Positions 1 to 10,060 of a stretch of DNA of 47,012 nt are shown here, piece after piece (position 1 is the stretch's first letter; each line of letters begins with the position of its first letter). Below the pieces are notes generated by a model. That model was not told the origin of the DNA. It did not search any database and saw only the letters and a list, made by a program, of their open reading frames with translations. A program made the position numbers and the translations under genes. Origin of the DNA: an uncultured Opitutia bacterium (GTDB lineage Bacteria; Verrucomicrobiota; Verrucomicrobiia; Opitutales; UBA953); NCBI GenBank assembly GCA_903860195.1, contig CAIOPO010000036.1, positions 1 through 47,012 of the forward strand. Direction: 5' to 3'.

Positions 1-1017
1 TCCTACTCGCGCATGAAGGAGGAGCTCGAGAAGCAGGGCGTCATCTTCTGCGGCCCCACCGAGGGCCTCCGGGACCACGCCGACGTCTTCCGCCGCTGGT
101 TCGGCAAGGTCATCCCCGCCGGCGACAACAAGTTCGCCGCGCTCAACTCCGCCGTCTTCTCCGGCGGCTCGTTCATCTACGTGCCGAAGGGCGTCAAGGT
201 GGCCCAGCCGCTGCAGGCCTACTTCCGCATCAACGCCCAGAACTTCGGGCAGTTCGAACGCACGCTCATCATCGCCGACGAGGGCTCCGAGGTCACCTAC
301 ATGGAAGGCTGCACGGCCCCCAAGTTCGAGACGGCCACGCTCCACTCGGCCGTGGTCGAGCTGGTGGCGCTCAAGGGCGCCAAGATCCAGTACATCACCG
401 TCCAGAACTGGTCCTCCAACGTCTTCAACCTCGTGACCAAGCGCGGCGTGGCGGAGGAGGACGCCGAGGTGCGCTGGATCGACTGCAACATCGGCTCCCG
501 CCTCACGATGAAGTATCCGGGCGTGGTGCTGCGCGGCAAGCGCGCCCGCGGCGAGGTGCTCTCGATCGCGCTGGCCAACGACGGGCAGCACCAGGACACC
601 GGGGCCAAGATGATCCACGCGGCGGACGACACCTCCTCCAACATCATCGCCAAGTCGATCTCGGTGGGCGAGGGGCGCTCCACCTACCGCGGCCTGGTGC
701 ACATCCCCCGCACGCTCCGCAACTGCCGCAACAACACCGAGTGCGACGCCCTGCTCATCAACGAGCACAGCCGCACCGACACCTACCCGGCGATCTCCGT
801 CCGCGGCCGCAAGAACTCGGTCCAGCACGAGGCGAGCGTCTCCAAGGTCTCGGCGGAGCAGATCTTCTACATGATGCAGCGCGGCCTGACGGAGGGGGAG
901 GCGATGTCCCTCGCGGTCAACGGCTTCGTCAACGACCTGGTGAAGGAGTTCCCGATGGAATACTCGGTCGAGCTCAAGCGGCTGATCGAGCTGCAGATGG
1001 AAGGGTCGGTCGGATGA
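1..1017 (+). CDS. sufB: Fe-S cluster assembly scaffold SufB, 5' truncated by the window edge
   Basis: SufB is the core subunit of the SufBCD scaffold, which builds Fe-S clusters in the cytoplasm and passes them to apoproteins. The reading frame is open from the first base (it begins Ser-Tyr-Ser-Arg before the first Met at 13), so the start lies upstream. About 338 residues are visible; the family is usually about 470-490, so some 130-150 N-terminal residues are missing. The conserved SufB core is visible, including the blocks [28 protein letters not shown] and, near the C-terminus, [20 protein letters not shown], which marks the SufB/SufD beta-helix end. Its stop overlaps the sufD start in an ATGA, implying translational coupling. 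SufC is not between B and D, so the ATPase gene is presumably upstream or elsewhere. The identification is secure. Confidence 0.96.
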   Translation, partial: SYSRMKEELEKQGVIFCGPTEGLRDHADVFRRWFGKVIPAGDNKFAALNSAVFSGGSFIYVPKGVKVAQPLQAYFRINAQNFGQFERTLIIADEGSEVTYMEGCTAPKFETATLHSAVVELVALKGAKIQYITVQNWSSNVFNLVTKRGVAEEDAEVRWIDCNIGSRLTMKYPGVVLRGKRARGEVLSIALANDGQHQDTGAKMIHAADDTSSNIIAKSISVGEGRSTYRGLVHIPRTLRNCRNNTECDALLINEHSRTDTYPAISVRGRKNSVQHEASVSKVSAEQIFYMMQRGLTEGEAMSLAVNGFVNDLVKEFPMEYSVELKRLIELQMEGSVG

Positions 1018-2324
1018 GCGCCGTGGCCGTCGGCGGCGTCACCGATCCCGCCCTGCAGTCCGCCCACGCCGGCTCCGGTCCGTCCTGGCTGACGGAAGTG
1101 CGGCGCGCCGGCCGGGACGCCTTCGTCTCCCTGCCCATGCCCGGCCGCGATGACGAGCGCTGGCGCTTCTCGGACGTGCGGACGCTCTCACTCGAGGGCT
1201 TCACGCCCGCCGCGCGCCCCGCCGAGGCGGAGGCCGCCCGGCTCACGCGCGGCTCCGGGCTGACGCCCGACGCCGAGGCGACGCTGGTGTTCGTGGACGG
1301 ACACTGCGTCAGCCGCGCGGTCCTGCCGGAAGCCCTCGTCCGCGCCGGGGTGATCTTCGCGCCCATCGAGGACGTGGTGCGGGACCGTCCGGAACTCCTC
1401 CGGGAAGAGGCCCTGCGCCATCCGGCGCCGCTCGGCGGAGGCAAGATGCTCGCGCTGCACCGGGCCTGGTTCGGTTCGGGCTACGTGCTGCACGTCCCCG
1501 AAGGCGTGGAACTCAGCCGGCCGCTCGCAGTGGTCCATTGGGCGCTGGCGGAGGACTCGGCGTCCTTCCCCCACGCCCTGATCCGCGTCGGCGCCCGGGC
1601 CCGGGCGGCGGTGCATGAATGGCGCCTGGCAGCCCGTCCCGGCCTCAGGTCCCTCTCCGTCTCCGCCACCGACCTCCTCGCCGGCCGCGGCGCGCGCGTC
1701 GAACGGCTCTCCGTGCAGAACTGGGGCTCCGCGGCCCAGTCCTTCGAGATCGACACCGTCACGGCGGAAGCCTCCGCCGAGGTGACCTCCGTCAACGCCG
1801 CCGTGGGCGCCCGTCGCGCCCGCCTCGAGAACGTGGTGCGCCTCGCCGGCGAAGGCGCCGACGTCCGGCTGCTCGGCATCGCCGTGGCCACCGGGGAGCA
1901 GGAATTCGACCAGCGCACGCTGCAGGTCCACGCCGCGCCCGGCGCCCGCTCCGACCTCCTGTTCAAGAACGCCCTGCTTGACCGCGCGCGCACGGTCTTC
2001 TCCGGCCTGATCAAGGTCGAGCCGGGAGCGCAGCGCACCGACGCCTACCAGACCAACCGCAATCTCCTGCTCTCCCCCGAGGCCGAGGCCGACTCCCTGC
2101 CCGGACTCGAGATCGAGGCCAACGACGTCAAGTGCTCGCACGGAGCGACGACCGGCCAGGTCAGCCCCGAGGAGCTGTTCTACCTGCTCGCCCGCGGCAT
2201 CCCGCTGGCCGCGGCGCAGGAGCTCCTCGCCCAGGGATTCCTGGAGGAGGTGCTGACCCGCATCTCCGACGACGGCGCGGCCGAGGGCGTGCGCGGCATG
2301 CTCCGCGCCAAGTTCCATTCCTGA
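1014..2324 (+). CDS. sufD: Fe-S cluster assembly protein SufD
   Basis: SufD is the partner subunit of SufB in the SufBC2D complex. It is 436 aa when started at the ATG that overlaps the sufB stop, close to the family's usual length. The in-frame opening upstream of this ATG is only sufB read in another frame. The C-terminal signature is clear: [27 protein letters not shown]-type sequence with Cys374-Ser-His376, the His being the conserved SufD residue implicated in cluster formation. The N-terminal region (about residues 1-110) is variable, as is normal for SufD. It lies in an operon with sufB and sufT, with 5 nt before the next start. Confidence 0.95.
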   Translation: MSAVAVGGVTDPALQSAHAGSGPSWLTEVRRAGRDAFVSLPMPGRDDERWRFSDVRTLSLEGFTPAARPAEAEAARLTRGSGLTPDAEATLVFVDGHCVSRAVLPEALVRAGVIFAPIEDVVRDRPELLREEALRHPAPLGGGKMLALHRAWFGSGYVLHVPEGVELSRPLAVVHWALAEDSASFPHALIRVGARARAAVHEWRLAARPGLRSLSVSATDLLAGRGARVERLSVQNWGSAAQSFEIDTVTAEASAEVTSVNAAVGARRARLENVVRLAGEGADVRLLGIAVATGEQEFDQRTLQVHAAPGARSDLLFKNALLDRARTVFSGLIKVEPGAQRTDAYQTNRNLLLSPEAEADSLPGLEIEANDVKCSHGATTGQVSPEELFYLLARGIPLAAAQELLAQGFLEEVLTRISDDGAAEGVRGMLRAKFHS

Positions 2325-2329
2325 TCCCC

Positions 2330-2956
2330 ATGAGCGAAGACACCACCGGACAGAGGCACGCCCCCGGCCCGCACGACCGCAATCTCGCGCGGGACGTGCA
2401 GGCCACGGTCATCCCCGCGGGCGAGCCCGCCGTCCTGCCCGCCGGCACGCGCGTGACGATCACCCACCGGCTCGGCGGCAACTTCACCGTGGTCTGTGAC
2501 AGCGGCATGTTCCGGATCAAGGGCGCCGACGCCGACGCGCTCGGCGAACAGCCTCCCGCCGAGGGCGCCGACGCCGAAGGGAAGACCGACGCCTACGGCT
2601 CGACCGGCACGGCGGAACACCCGGGACACAAGGGCCGGCCCTCCGACGAATCCGTCTGGGAGCAGCTCAAGAAGGTCTTCGACCCCGAGATTCCGGTGAA
2701 CATCGTCGATCTCGGCCTGGTCTACTCGATGAAGCTCGAACCCATCGAAGGCTCGGAGGACCGTCACCGCGTCACGGTGGCCATGACGCTCACCGCGCCG
2801 GGCTGCGGCATGGGTCCGGTGATCGCCGAGGACGCCCGCAACCGCGTGCTCAACGTCCCGGGAATCAACGAGGCCCGCGTGGACATCGTCTGGGACCCCC
2901 CTTGGACCCAGTCGATGATCTCCGAGGACGGCAAGATGCAGCTGGGATTGATCTGA
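2330..2956 (+). CDS. sufT: SufT, MIP18/DUF59-family Fe-S maturation factor
   Basis: A 208-aa protein starting at the ATG 5 nt after sufD. The N-terminal ~90 residues carry the SufT-specific part ([20 protein letters not shown], then a short LGGNFTV segment). The C-terminal ~100 residues are a MIP18/DUF59 domain with [16 protein letters not shown] and the conserved [11 protein letters not shown] containing Cys159, the residue expected to act in cluster transfer or repair. Between the two halves is an acidic, Gly/Glu-rich linker. SufT acts as an auxiliary carrier in Fe-S protein maturation, and its location at the end of sufBD supports this. Last gene of the operon; a hairpin terminator follows. 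Confidence 0.9.
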   Translation: MSEDTTGQRHAPGPHDRNLARDVQATVIPAGEPAVLPAGTRVTITHRLGGNFTVVCDSGMFRIKGADADALGEQPPAEGADAEGKTDAYGSTGTAEHPGHKGRPSDESVWEQLKKVFDPEIPVNIVDLGLVYSMKLEPIEGSEDRHRVTVAMTLTAPGCGMGPVIAEDARNRVLNVPGINEARVDIVWDPPWTQSMISEDGKMQLGLI

Positions 2957-2965
2957 CTAGCTAGT

Positions 2966-3080
2966 GACAGGGCCAGGGCTGGGGTCAGGGTCAGTTTAGC
3001 ACCCCAGAAATGTCCGCCACCCGGCGGACTTTCTGTTTTCCGACACTGCCAACCCTGGCCCCGGCCCTGTCCCTGGCCCC
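2966..3080. repeat. Intergenic inverted repeat with degenerate GGGCCA-like tandem units (copy 1)
   Basis: The left arm (about 2966-2993) is built of GGGCCA, GGGCTG, GGGTCA-like hexamer units. The right arm (about 3049-3080) is the imperfect complement (AACCCTGGCCC then GGCCCTGTCCC). The 55-nt spacer contains a separate hairpin terminator. It starts 10 nt after the sufT stop. The same arm sequences, with a different spacer, recur at 16464-16569; AACCCTGGCCC is identical in both right arms. Function unknown. Confidence 0.7.
3006..3040 (+). terminator. Rho-independent terminator after the suf operon
   Basis: AGAAA-T-GTCCGCC pairs with GGCGGAC-TTTCT (12 bp with one bulged T, ACCC loop), followed by a short GTTTTCC tail. 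It sits inside the spacer of the surrounding inverted repeat, 50 nt after the sufT stop. Confidence 0.7.
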
Positions 3081-3143
3081 GTTTCAAGCCTCTTGCCCTC
3101 GTCCGCGTTTTCCCAAATCTGCCCCCTACCCCTTCACCGCTCC

Positions 3144-5828
3144 ATGGATGCCCTACGTCTCCTGATCCTCTCCACGGCCGCCACCCTGCTGGCCGCCACG
3201 CCGTCGGCCGGCGCCGCGGACGCTCCGCCCGAGGACGTCCGCTTTCAGACCGAGACGCTGCTCACCGGCCTGCCGCAGCCGATGCACCTCGAATTCGGTC
3301 CGGACGGCCGCATCTGGTTCAACGAATACGGCGGCGCCCTGAAGATCTACGACCCCAAGACCCGTCGCGTCACCCTCGTCGCCGAACTGGAGATCTTCAA
3401 GCAGCAGGAGAACGGCTTCCTCGCCTTCGCGCTCGACCCCAAGTTCGCGCAGAACGGCCGGATCTTCGTCATCTACTCTCCCGTAGGCTTCGAAGGGCAG
3501 TACCTGTCGCGTTTCGAGGTCAAGGGCGACAAGTTCGTGCCCGGCAGCGAGAAGGTCGTGCTCAAATACGAGGAGCAGCGCCTCCAGTGCTGCCACCACG
3601 GCTCCTCGCTCAAGTTCGGTCCGGACGGCTGCCTGTACTTCTCGACCGGCGACAACACCAGTCCGTTCGGAGACAGCAAGGGCTACGCCCCGCTCGACCA
3701 GCGCCCGGGCAAGGAGCCCTGGGACGGCCAGCGCACCTCGGCCAACACCAACACGCTCGTCGGCAAGGTGAACCGCATCCGCGTCAACGAAGACGGCACC
3801 TATTCGATACCCGAGGGCAACCTCTTCAAGCCCGGCACGCCCAAGACGCGTCCCGAAATCTTCGCGATGGGCACGCGCAATCCCTGGCGCATGAACATCG
3901 ACCCCCGCACCGGCTACGTCTACTGGGGCGAAGTGGGCCCCGACGCGCGGGTCGACGGACCCCGCGGCTCCCGCGGCTACGATGAGATCAACCAGGCGAA
4001 GAAGGCGGGCAACTTCGGCTATCCGCTCTTCGTCGGCAACAACTACCCCTACGCGGAGTACGACTACGCCACCGAGAAGGTCGGAGCCCTCTTCGACCCC
4101 AAGGCCCCGCTGAACAGGAGCCGCAACAACACCGGACTGGTCGAGCTGCCGCCCGCCGTGCCGGCCTTCATCTACTGGCCTTACGCCGCCTCGGAGCAGT
4201 GGCCTGAGCTCGGCGAAGGCGGCCGCACCGCCTGCGCCGGCCCCGTGTTCCACTGGCAGGAGTCCTACGACCGAACCAACGGCTTCCCTAAGCACTTCGA
4301 CCGCTGCCTGCTCTTCTGGGACTGGCAGCGTCCCTTCATCAAGTGGGCGCGGCTCGATGACAATTCCGACCTGAAGGGCATCGAGCCCTTCGCGCCGACC
4401 GCCTTCGTGACCGCGAACACCGAGGAACAGGTCAAGAAGCAGAAGGCGCTCGTCGACAACGGCGCCACGGTCGTACGACGCCCCATCGACGCCGCCTTCG
4501 GTCCCGACGGCTGCCTTTACCTGCTCGACTACGGCGAGACCTGGGGCGTGAACCCCGATTCCGCGCTGCTCAAGATCTCCTACGTGCGCGGCAACCTGCA
4601 GCCCGTGGCCAAGCTTGTGATTTCGACGCCGGCCGGACCGGCGCCGCTCAGGACCAGGCTCTCGGCCAAGGGCTCGCGCGACCTCGACGGAGGCAAGGTG
4701 GGCTACGCTTGGAAGCTGCAGCCCGGCGGGATTCCGCTCGGCGAAGGCGAGGAACTGGACGTCACCCTGCCGGACGCCGGCAATTTCAACGTCGAACTCA
4801 CCGTGACCGACGGACAGGGAGGCGCCGCCCGACGCTCGACGCCGGTGGTCGTCGGCAACGCCGTGCCCGTCGCGAAGTTCCTCACGCCCCAGGACGGAGA
4901 CTTCTACTCGCCGGGACGGCCCATCGACTACAAGGTGGCGGTGGAGGACGCCGAGGACGGCTCCTCGGTGGCCAAGACCGCGGAATTCGCCGTCCGCACG
5001 GCGGTCACTTCCGTCTTCCTGCCCGCTGACGGCAAGGCGGCCGCGGTGGACCCCGGGCTCGCGCTCATGCGTCAGAGCGACTGCTTCAATTGCCACGCCG
5101 TCGAGAGCCAGCTCGTCGGACCTTCCTTCGTCGCGATCGCCGAACGCTACCGCAAGCAGCCCGGCGCCGAGGACCTCCTGAACCAGAAAGTCCGCCTCGG
5201 CGGCAGCGGCGCCTGGGGCCAGGTGCCGATGCTCGCCCACCCGCAGCACACCGAGGACGAGGTCGCCATCATGCTCCGCTGGATGTTCGGACTGGAAGCG
5301 GGCAAGGGCGGTCCGACCTTCACCCGCGGGCTCGAAGGCCAGGTGACCGCCCCCAAGGACGGCAAGCCCGGCTCGGTCCTGCTGGAGGCCGTCTACACGG
5401 ACACCGGCGCCGGTCCGGCCGGCCCTCTTTCCGGGAAGGCCGTCGTCACCCTGCGCCATCGCCGCATCGAGGCCGAGACGGCGGAGATCACCGACGCCAA
5501 GAAGGCCGGCAAGGTGGTCGGCTCCACCAACCACGGAGCCACGATCAAGTTCACCGGCATCAACCTCTCCGACACGCGGAACATCCGCGTCAACGCGTCC
5601 GCCGGCGGCGGCGCGAAGGGCAGCCAGATCGAGGTCCGCATCGACTCCCCGACCGGCCAGCTGCTGGGCACGGTCGACATCGTCCACACGGGAGACTGGG
5701 GCAAGCACGTCGAGAACAAGGCCAAGCTCGCGCCCGTCACGGGACGGCATGACGTGTTCCTCGTCCTGACCAACCCCAAGAAGGGCGGCGGCCTCATGAA
5801 CGTCGACTGGGTGCAGTTCGACCGCTGA
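3144..5828 (+). CDS. Secreted PQQ-type glucose/sorbosone dehydrogenase fused to PKD, cytochrome c and carbohydrate-binding domains
   Basis: An 894-aa exported protein started at the ATG that begins a good signal peptide (MDALRLLILSTAATLLAATPSAGA, cut near residue 25). A TTG start 51 nt upstream is possible but would bury the signal. Order of parts: glucose/sorbosone-dehydrogenase beta-propeller (about 30-480; MGTRNPWRMNIDPRTG and repeated FGPDG-type blade motifs), PKD-like domain (about 490-590), mono-heme cytochrome c with C647-F-N-C650-H651 (about 640-725), and a C-terminal CBM6-like beta-sandwich (about 760-894). It probably oxidises a sugar or polyol in the periplasm and passes electrons directly to its own heme. 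PQQ dependence and substrate are inferred. It shares a tight junction (5 nt) with hflX. Confidence 0.86.
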   Translation: MDALRLLILSTAATLLAATPSAGAADAPPEDVRFQTETLLTGLPQPMHLEFGPDGRIWFNEYGGALKIYDPKTRRVTLVAELEIFKQQENGFLAFALDPKFAQNGRIFVIYSPVGFEGQYLSRFEVKGDKFVPGSEKVVLKYEEQRLQCCHHGSSLKFGPDGCLYFSTGDNTSPFGDSKGYAPLDQRPGKEPWDGQRTSANTNTLVGKVNRIRVNEDGTYSIPEGNLFKPGTPKTRPEIFAMGTRNPWRMNIDPRTGYVYWGEVGPDARVDGPRGSRGYDEINQAKKAGNFGYPLFVGNNYPYAEYDYATEKVGALFDPKAPLNRSRNNTGLVELPPAVPAFIYWPYAASEQWPELGEGGRTACAGPVFHWQESYDRTNGFPKHFDRCLLFWDWQRPFIKWARLDDNSDLKGIEPFAPTAFVTANTEEQVKKQKALVDNGATVVRRPIDAAFGPDGCLYLLDYGETWGVNPDSALLKISYVRGNLQPVAKLVISTPAGPAPLRTRLSAKGSRDLDGGKVGYAWKLQPGGIPLGEGEELDVTLPDAGNFNVELTVTDGQGGAARRSTPVVVGNAVPVAKFLTPQDGDFYSPGRPIDYKVAVEDAEDGSSVAKTAEFAVRTAVTSVFLPADGKAAAVDPGLALMRQSDCFNCHAVESQLVGPSFVAIAERYRKQPGAEDLLNQKVRLGGSGAWGQVPMLAHPQHTEDEVAIMLRWMFGLEAGKGGPTFTRGLEGQVTAPKDGKPGSVLLEAVYTDTGAGPAGPLSGKAVVTLRHRRIEAETAEITDAKKAGKVVGSTNHGATIKFTGINLSDTRNIRVNASAGGGAKGSQIEVRIDSPTGQLLGTVDIVHTGDWGKHVENKAKLAPVTGRHDVFLVLTNPKKGGGLMNVDWVQFDR

Positions 5829-5833
5829 AGCGC

Positions 5834-7144
<1,311 letters not shown>

Positions 7145-7205
7145 TCATTTTTTGCTCCCTTTCTTGGAACCTTCGGGCTAAATCCGGGGTTCTTAGATCA
7201 CACCC

Positions 7206-7592
7206 ATGCGTACCCTCGCCATCCTGACCCTCTCGGCCGCCGCCTCCTCGGCGTTCGCCGCCTCCGAAGCCGCCGAGAAGGCCTACAAGGCCGACATCGC
7301 CCCCATCTTTGAAGCCAGCTGCATCGGCTGCCACGGCAAGGACGGCAAGAAGCCCAAGGGCGGTTTCAACATGACCTCCCTCGCCAAGATGGAGGAAGGC
7401 TTCGGCAAGGAGAAGAAGCCCGCCATCGTCTGGGGCAACGCCGCCAAGAGCCCGCTCTACACCTCCGCCGAGCTCGGCATCAGCAAGCCCGACGACGACC
7501 ACGCCATGCCCCCCGGTGACAAGGAAGGCCGCAAGCCCCTCACCAAGGAGCAGCTCGAGAAGCTCAAGAAGTTCATCGACTCCAACAAGTAA
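7206..7592 (+). CDS. Small exported mono-heme cytochrome c, planctomycete/verrucomicrobial type
   Basis: A 128-aa protein with a short signal peptide (cut near Ala18) and one heme site, Cys-Ile-Gly-Cys-His, about 40 residues in. A distal Met is available in the HAMPPGDKEGR segment. The rest is Lys-rich and ends in LTKEQLEKLKKFIDSNK, matching the end of the cytochrome domain seen in PVC-group oxidoreductase partners. It is likely a periplasmic electron carrier. A strong hairpin terminator follows, so it is probably transcribed alone. Confidence 0.85.
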   Translation: MRTLAILTLSAAASSAFAASEAAEKAYKADIAPIFEASCIGCHGKDGKKPKGGFNMTSLAKMEEGFGKEKKPAIVWGNAAKSPLYTSAELGISKPDDDHAMPPGDKEGRKPLTKEQLEKLKKFIDSNK

Positions 7593-7617
7593 GCCCTCCG
7601 CAAGGAGTCCGCTTCAC

Positions 7618-7652
7618 GAAGGCCCGCGGAACCCCGCGGGCCTTCCTGTTGT
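7618..7652 (+). terminator. Rho-independent terminator after the small cytochrome gene
   Basis: A perfect 12-bp stem, GAAGGCCCGCGG paired with CCGCGGGCCTTC around an AACC loop, followed by CTGTTGT, 25 nt after the stop codon. Confidence 0.8.
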
Positions 7653-7712
7653 CCAAGAGGGACGGCGCCACGGGACTTGCCCGGACCGCCCTTTGGTCGC
7701 AACTTCCCTCCC

Positions 7713-8585
7713 ATGCGCCCGCGCCTGCTGCTCGCCTTCGCCCCGAACCTAGTCCTGGCCCTGCTGGCGTTCCTGCTGCCGCCCGACGGGACTGAGCGCG
7801 GCCCTGAGGTGATGTCCGTCATCGGCAACCTCCACATCCTGGCGCTCCACATCCCCGCGGCCGTGCTGCTGCTGGTGCCCCTGTTCGAGTTCTGGGAACG
7901 CCACGAGGACGCGGCGGGCGTGACCGTCCGGAGACTCTCCCTCATCTCCGCGGTCGGGACCTTCGGCGCGTCCTTCTGCGGCGTGATGCACGCCCGCTTC
8001 AACGGCTTCGCCGGCGACGGCGTCGACAGCCACCTCTGGGCCGGCGTCGCCGCCTCCTTCTTCGCCGCGGGCGCGTGGGTCGTCCTCGAGCAGCCCAGGC
8101 GGCTCCGCATGATCGCCCAGGGGGCGGCCATCGCCGTCATGTCGCTGGCCGCTCACATCGGCGGCGAACTGGTCCATGACGAAGGCTTCCCCTTCCGTCC
8201 CAACAAGACCGTGCGCGAGGCGAACGTCGTCACCAAGGCGCCGCCCGCCGCGCCCGACGACTACCGCGACGTCGTCCAGCCGATCCTGGAGAACTACTGC
8301 GTCGGCTGCCACGGCGCCAAGAAGGTCAAGGGCAAGCTCCGCATGGACTCCCTCGAGGCGATGCTCAAGGGGGGCGAGGAAGGGCCGGCGCTCGTGCACG
8401 GCGACCTCAAGAAGAGCACGATGTTCGTGCGCATCACCCTGGACAAGGATGACGACGAATTCATGCCGCCGGCGGAGGAGGCGCAGCTCAACGCCGCGCA
8501 GATCGAGGCGATCCGCCTTTGGATCGAGCGCAAGCCCATCCCCGCCGCCGTCGCCAAGGAGGCCCGCGTGGGCGCCAGAAAATGA
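7713..8585 (+). CDS. Membrane protein with four N-terminal helices and a C-terminal heme-c domain
   Basis: A 290-aa protein started at the ATG at 7713; a TTG 36 nt upstream is less likely because it falls in a promoter-like TTGCCC. Residues 1-150 hold about four membrane helices resembling the DUF2231-type module that often carries a heme domain in this group. Residues about 180-285 are a planctomycete-type cytochrome c domain with Cys-Val-Gly-Cys-His and EFMPPAEEAQL, the MPP providing a likely axial Met. It is probably a membrane-anchored electron carrier facing the periplasm. Its stop overlaps the start of the next heme protein (ATGA), whose heme domain is a close relative of this one. Confidence 0.8.
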   Translation: MRPRLLLAFAPNLVLALLAFLLPPDGTERGPEVMSVIGNLHILALHIPAAVLLLVPLFEFWERHEDAAGVTVRRLSLISAVGTFGASFCGVMHARFNGFAGDGVDSHLWAGVAASFFAAGAWVVLEQPRRLRMIAQGAAIAVMSLAAHIGGELVHDEGFPFRPNKTVREANVVTKAPPAAPDDYRDVVQPILENYCVGCHGAKKVKGKLRMDSLEAMLKGGEEGPALVHGDLKKSTMFVRITLDKDDDEFMPPAEEAQLNAAQIEAIRLWIERKPIPAAVAKEARVGARK

Positions 8586-9040
8586 TCCGTCCCGCCGGCA
8601 TCGCCTGCCTCGCGCTGGCCGCCGCCGCGGCCCTGTCCGCGCCGCCCGCGCGCAAGGACGCCCCCAAGGTCACGCTCAGCCGGTCGGACTTCTCCGCCGT
8701 CATCGCCCCCATCCTCGACGCCCGCTGCGTGTCCTGCCACGGTCCCAAGAAGGTCAAGGGCAAGCTCCGCCTCGATTCCCTCGACGCCGTGATGAAGGGC
8801 GGCAAGAACGGCCCCTCCTTCGTGCCCGGCCGGCCTGACACCAGCATGCTGCTGGCACGGGTCTTCCTGCACCCCGGCGCGGGCGACCTGATGCCCCCCA
8901 AGGAGGAGAAGCAGCTGACCGACGCCCAGAAGGAAGTCCTCTACACCTGGATCGAAGGACGGCCGATCCCCGCGGCGCTCGCGAAGTCCGCCAAGGACGG
9001 GCTCAAGGCCCAGCCGGCCAAGGACGACGCCAACCGCTGA
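8582..9040 (+). CDS. Exported mono-heme cytochrome c-like protein
   Basis: A 152-aa protein with a signal peptide (MIRPAGIACLALAAAAALSA) and one heme motif Cys-Val-Ser-Cys-His followed by KKVKGKLRLDSLDAVMKGG and LMPPKEEKQL. This block is almost the same as that in the membrane protein just upstream, at both DNA and protein level, so the pair arose by duplication of the heme domain. It is translationally coupled to its neighbour through an ATGA overlap. It is likely the soluble partner of the membrane-bound heme protein; the partner enzyme is unknown. Confidence 0.82.
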   Translation: MIRPAGIACLALAAAAALSAPPARKDAPKVTLSRSDFSAVIAPILDARCVSCHGPKKVKGKLRLDSLDAVMKGGKNGPSFVPGRPDTSMLLARVFLHPGAGDLMPPKEEKQLTDAQKEVLYTWIEGRPIPAALAKSAKDGLKAQPAKDDANR

Positions 9041-9056
9041 GCGGTTTTCGCTTTGC
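9032..9056 (+). terminator. Weak hairpin terminator spanning the stop codon
   Basis: AACCGC and GCGGTT pair around the TGA stop codon itself as a three-base loop, followed by TTCGCTTT. The stem is only 6 bp, so this is tentative. Confidence 0.35.
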
Positions 9057-9093
9057 TCCCGCGCCGCCCGCGCCCCTTCATCAGACCACCCCC

Positions 9094-9960
9094 ATGAACC
9101 CCCGCATCGCCCTGCTGTCGGCCCTGCTCGCCGGCCTCGCCCTCCCCCTGTCCGCCGCGACCAAGCCCCTCGAGGTGCTGCTGGTCATCGGCGGCTGCTG
9201 CCACGACTACGCCACCCAGAAGGACCAGCTCAAGAAAGGCGTCGAGGCGCGCCTCAACGCCCGCGTGACCGTCGAGTTCGTCGACGTCAACGACAAGGCC
9301 TTCACCGACAAGAAGACCCGCCCGGTGTTCGAGGTCTACAAGAAGGCCGACTGGGGCCGCGCCTACGACGTGGTGATCCACGACGAGTGCGCCGCCGACA
9401 TCACCGACCAGGCCTACGTGAACAACATCCTGGACGCCCACCGCAACGGACTGCCCGCGGTCAACCTGCACTGCGCGATGCACAGCTACCGCTGGGGCAA
9501 CTTCGGCTCGCCGGTGAAGCGCGGCGATGACAACGCGCACTGGTATGAGTTCATCGGCCTCCAGTCCACGGGCCACGGCCCCCAGGCGCCGATCGACGTG
9601 CAGTACACGGACGCCTCCAGCCCCATCACCAAGGGCCTCCAGGGATGGACGACCATCAACGAGGAGCTCTACAACAACGTCCAGATCCTCGACGCCAAGG
9701 AGCTCGCCAAGGGCAACCAGAAGATTCCCGAGAAGAAGGACAAGAAGGGCAAGGTCACCCCGGCCAAGGAGGCCTCGGCCGTCGTGGCCTGGACCAATCT
9801 CTACGGACCCAAGAAGACCCGCGTCTTCAGCACCACGCTGGGCCACAACAACGGCACCGTCGGCGACGAGCGCTACCTCGACCTGATCTGCCGCGGCCTG
9901 CTGTGGTCGGTCGGCAAGCTCGGTGACGACGGCAAGCCCGCCGAAGGCTACGGAAAGTAA
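9094..9960 (+). CDS. Exported ThuA-like protein
   Basis: A 288-aa protein with a signal peptide ending near SAAT (residues 1-22), followed by a ThuA (trehalose-utilisation, glutamine-amidotransferase-like) fold: VLLVIGGCCHDY at the N-terminus, YDVVIHDECAA, LPAVNLHCAMHSYRW, and a terminal VFSTTLGHNNGTV with YLDLICRGLLWSVGK. Lys-rich KKDKKGK sequence forms a surface insertion around residues 210-230. ThuA-like exported proteins are common in PVC genomes next to sugar dehydrogenases and heme proteins, but their reaction is not established. A strong terminator follows. Confidence 0.85.
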   Translation: MNPRIALLSALLAGLALPLSAATKPLEVLLVIGGCCHDYATQKDQLKKGVEARLNARVTVEFVDVNDKAFTDKKTRPVFEVYKKADWGRAYDVVIHDECAADITDQAYVNNILDAHRNGLPAVNLHCAMHSYRWGNFGSPVKRGDDNAHWYEFIGLQSTGHGPQAPIDVQYTDASSPITKGLQGWTTINEELYNNVQILDAKELAKGNQKIPEKKDKKGKVTPAKEASAVVAWTNLYGPKKTRVFSTTLGHNNGTVGDERYLDLICRGLLWSVGKLGDDGKPAEGYGK

Positions 9961-9981
9961 GCGCCCCGCCAGGCGCGACCA

Positions 9982-10006
9982 AGCCCCGGCGCGCCGGGGC
10001 TTTTTT
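9982..10006 (+). terminator. Rho-independent terminator after the ThuA-like gene
   Basis: AGCCCCGG pairs with CCGGGGCT around CGCG and is followed by a run of six T, the clearest intrinsic terminator in the window. Confidence 0.9.
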
Positions 10007-10060
10007 GCGCCCGCCGGACCCGCCAATCCCCTTTCCTCCGACGGACTTTTGCCTTACTCA

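Noticed and set aside
3153-5750. An 865-codon minus-strand frame opposite the sugar dehydrogenase
   Set aside because: Low-complexity Gly/Val/Arg/Glu composition with no recognisable domain; the plus-strand gene has a signal peptide and clear motifs.
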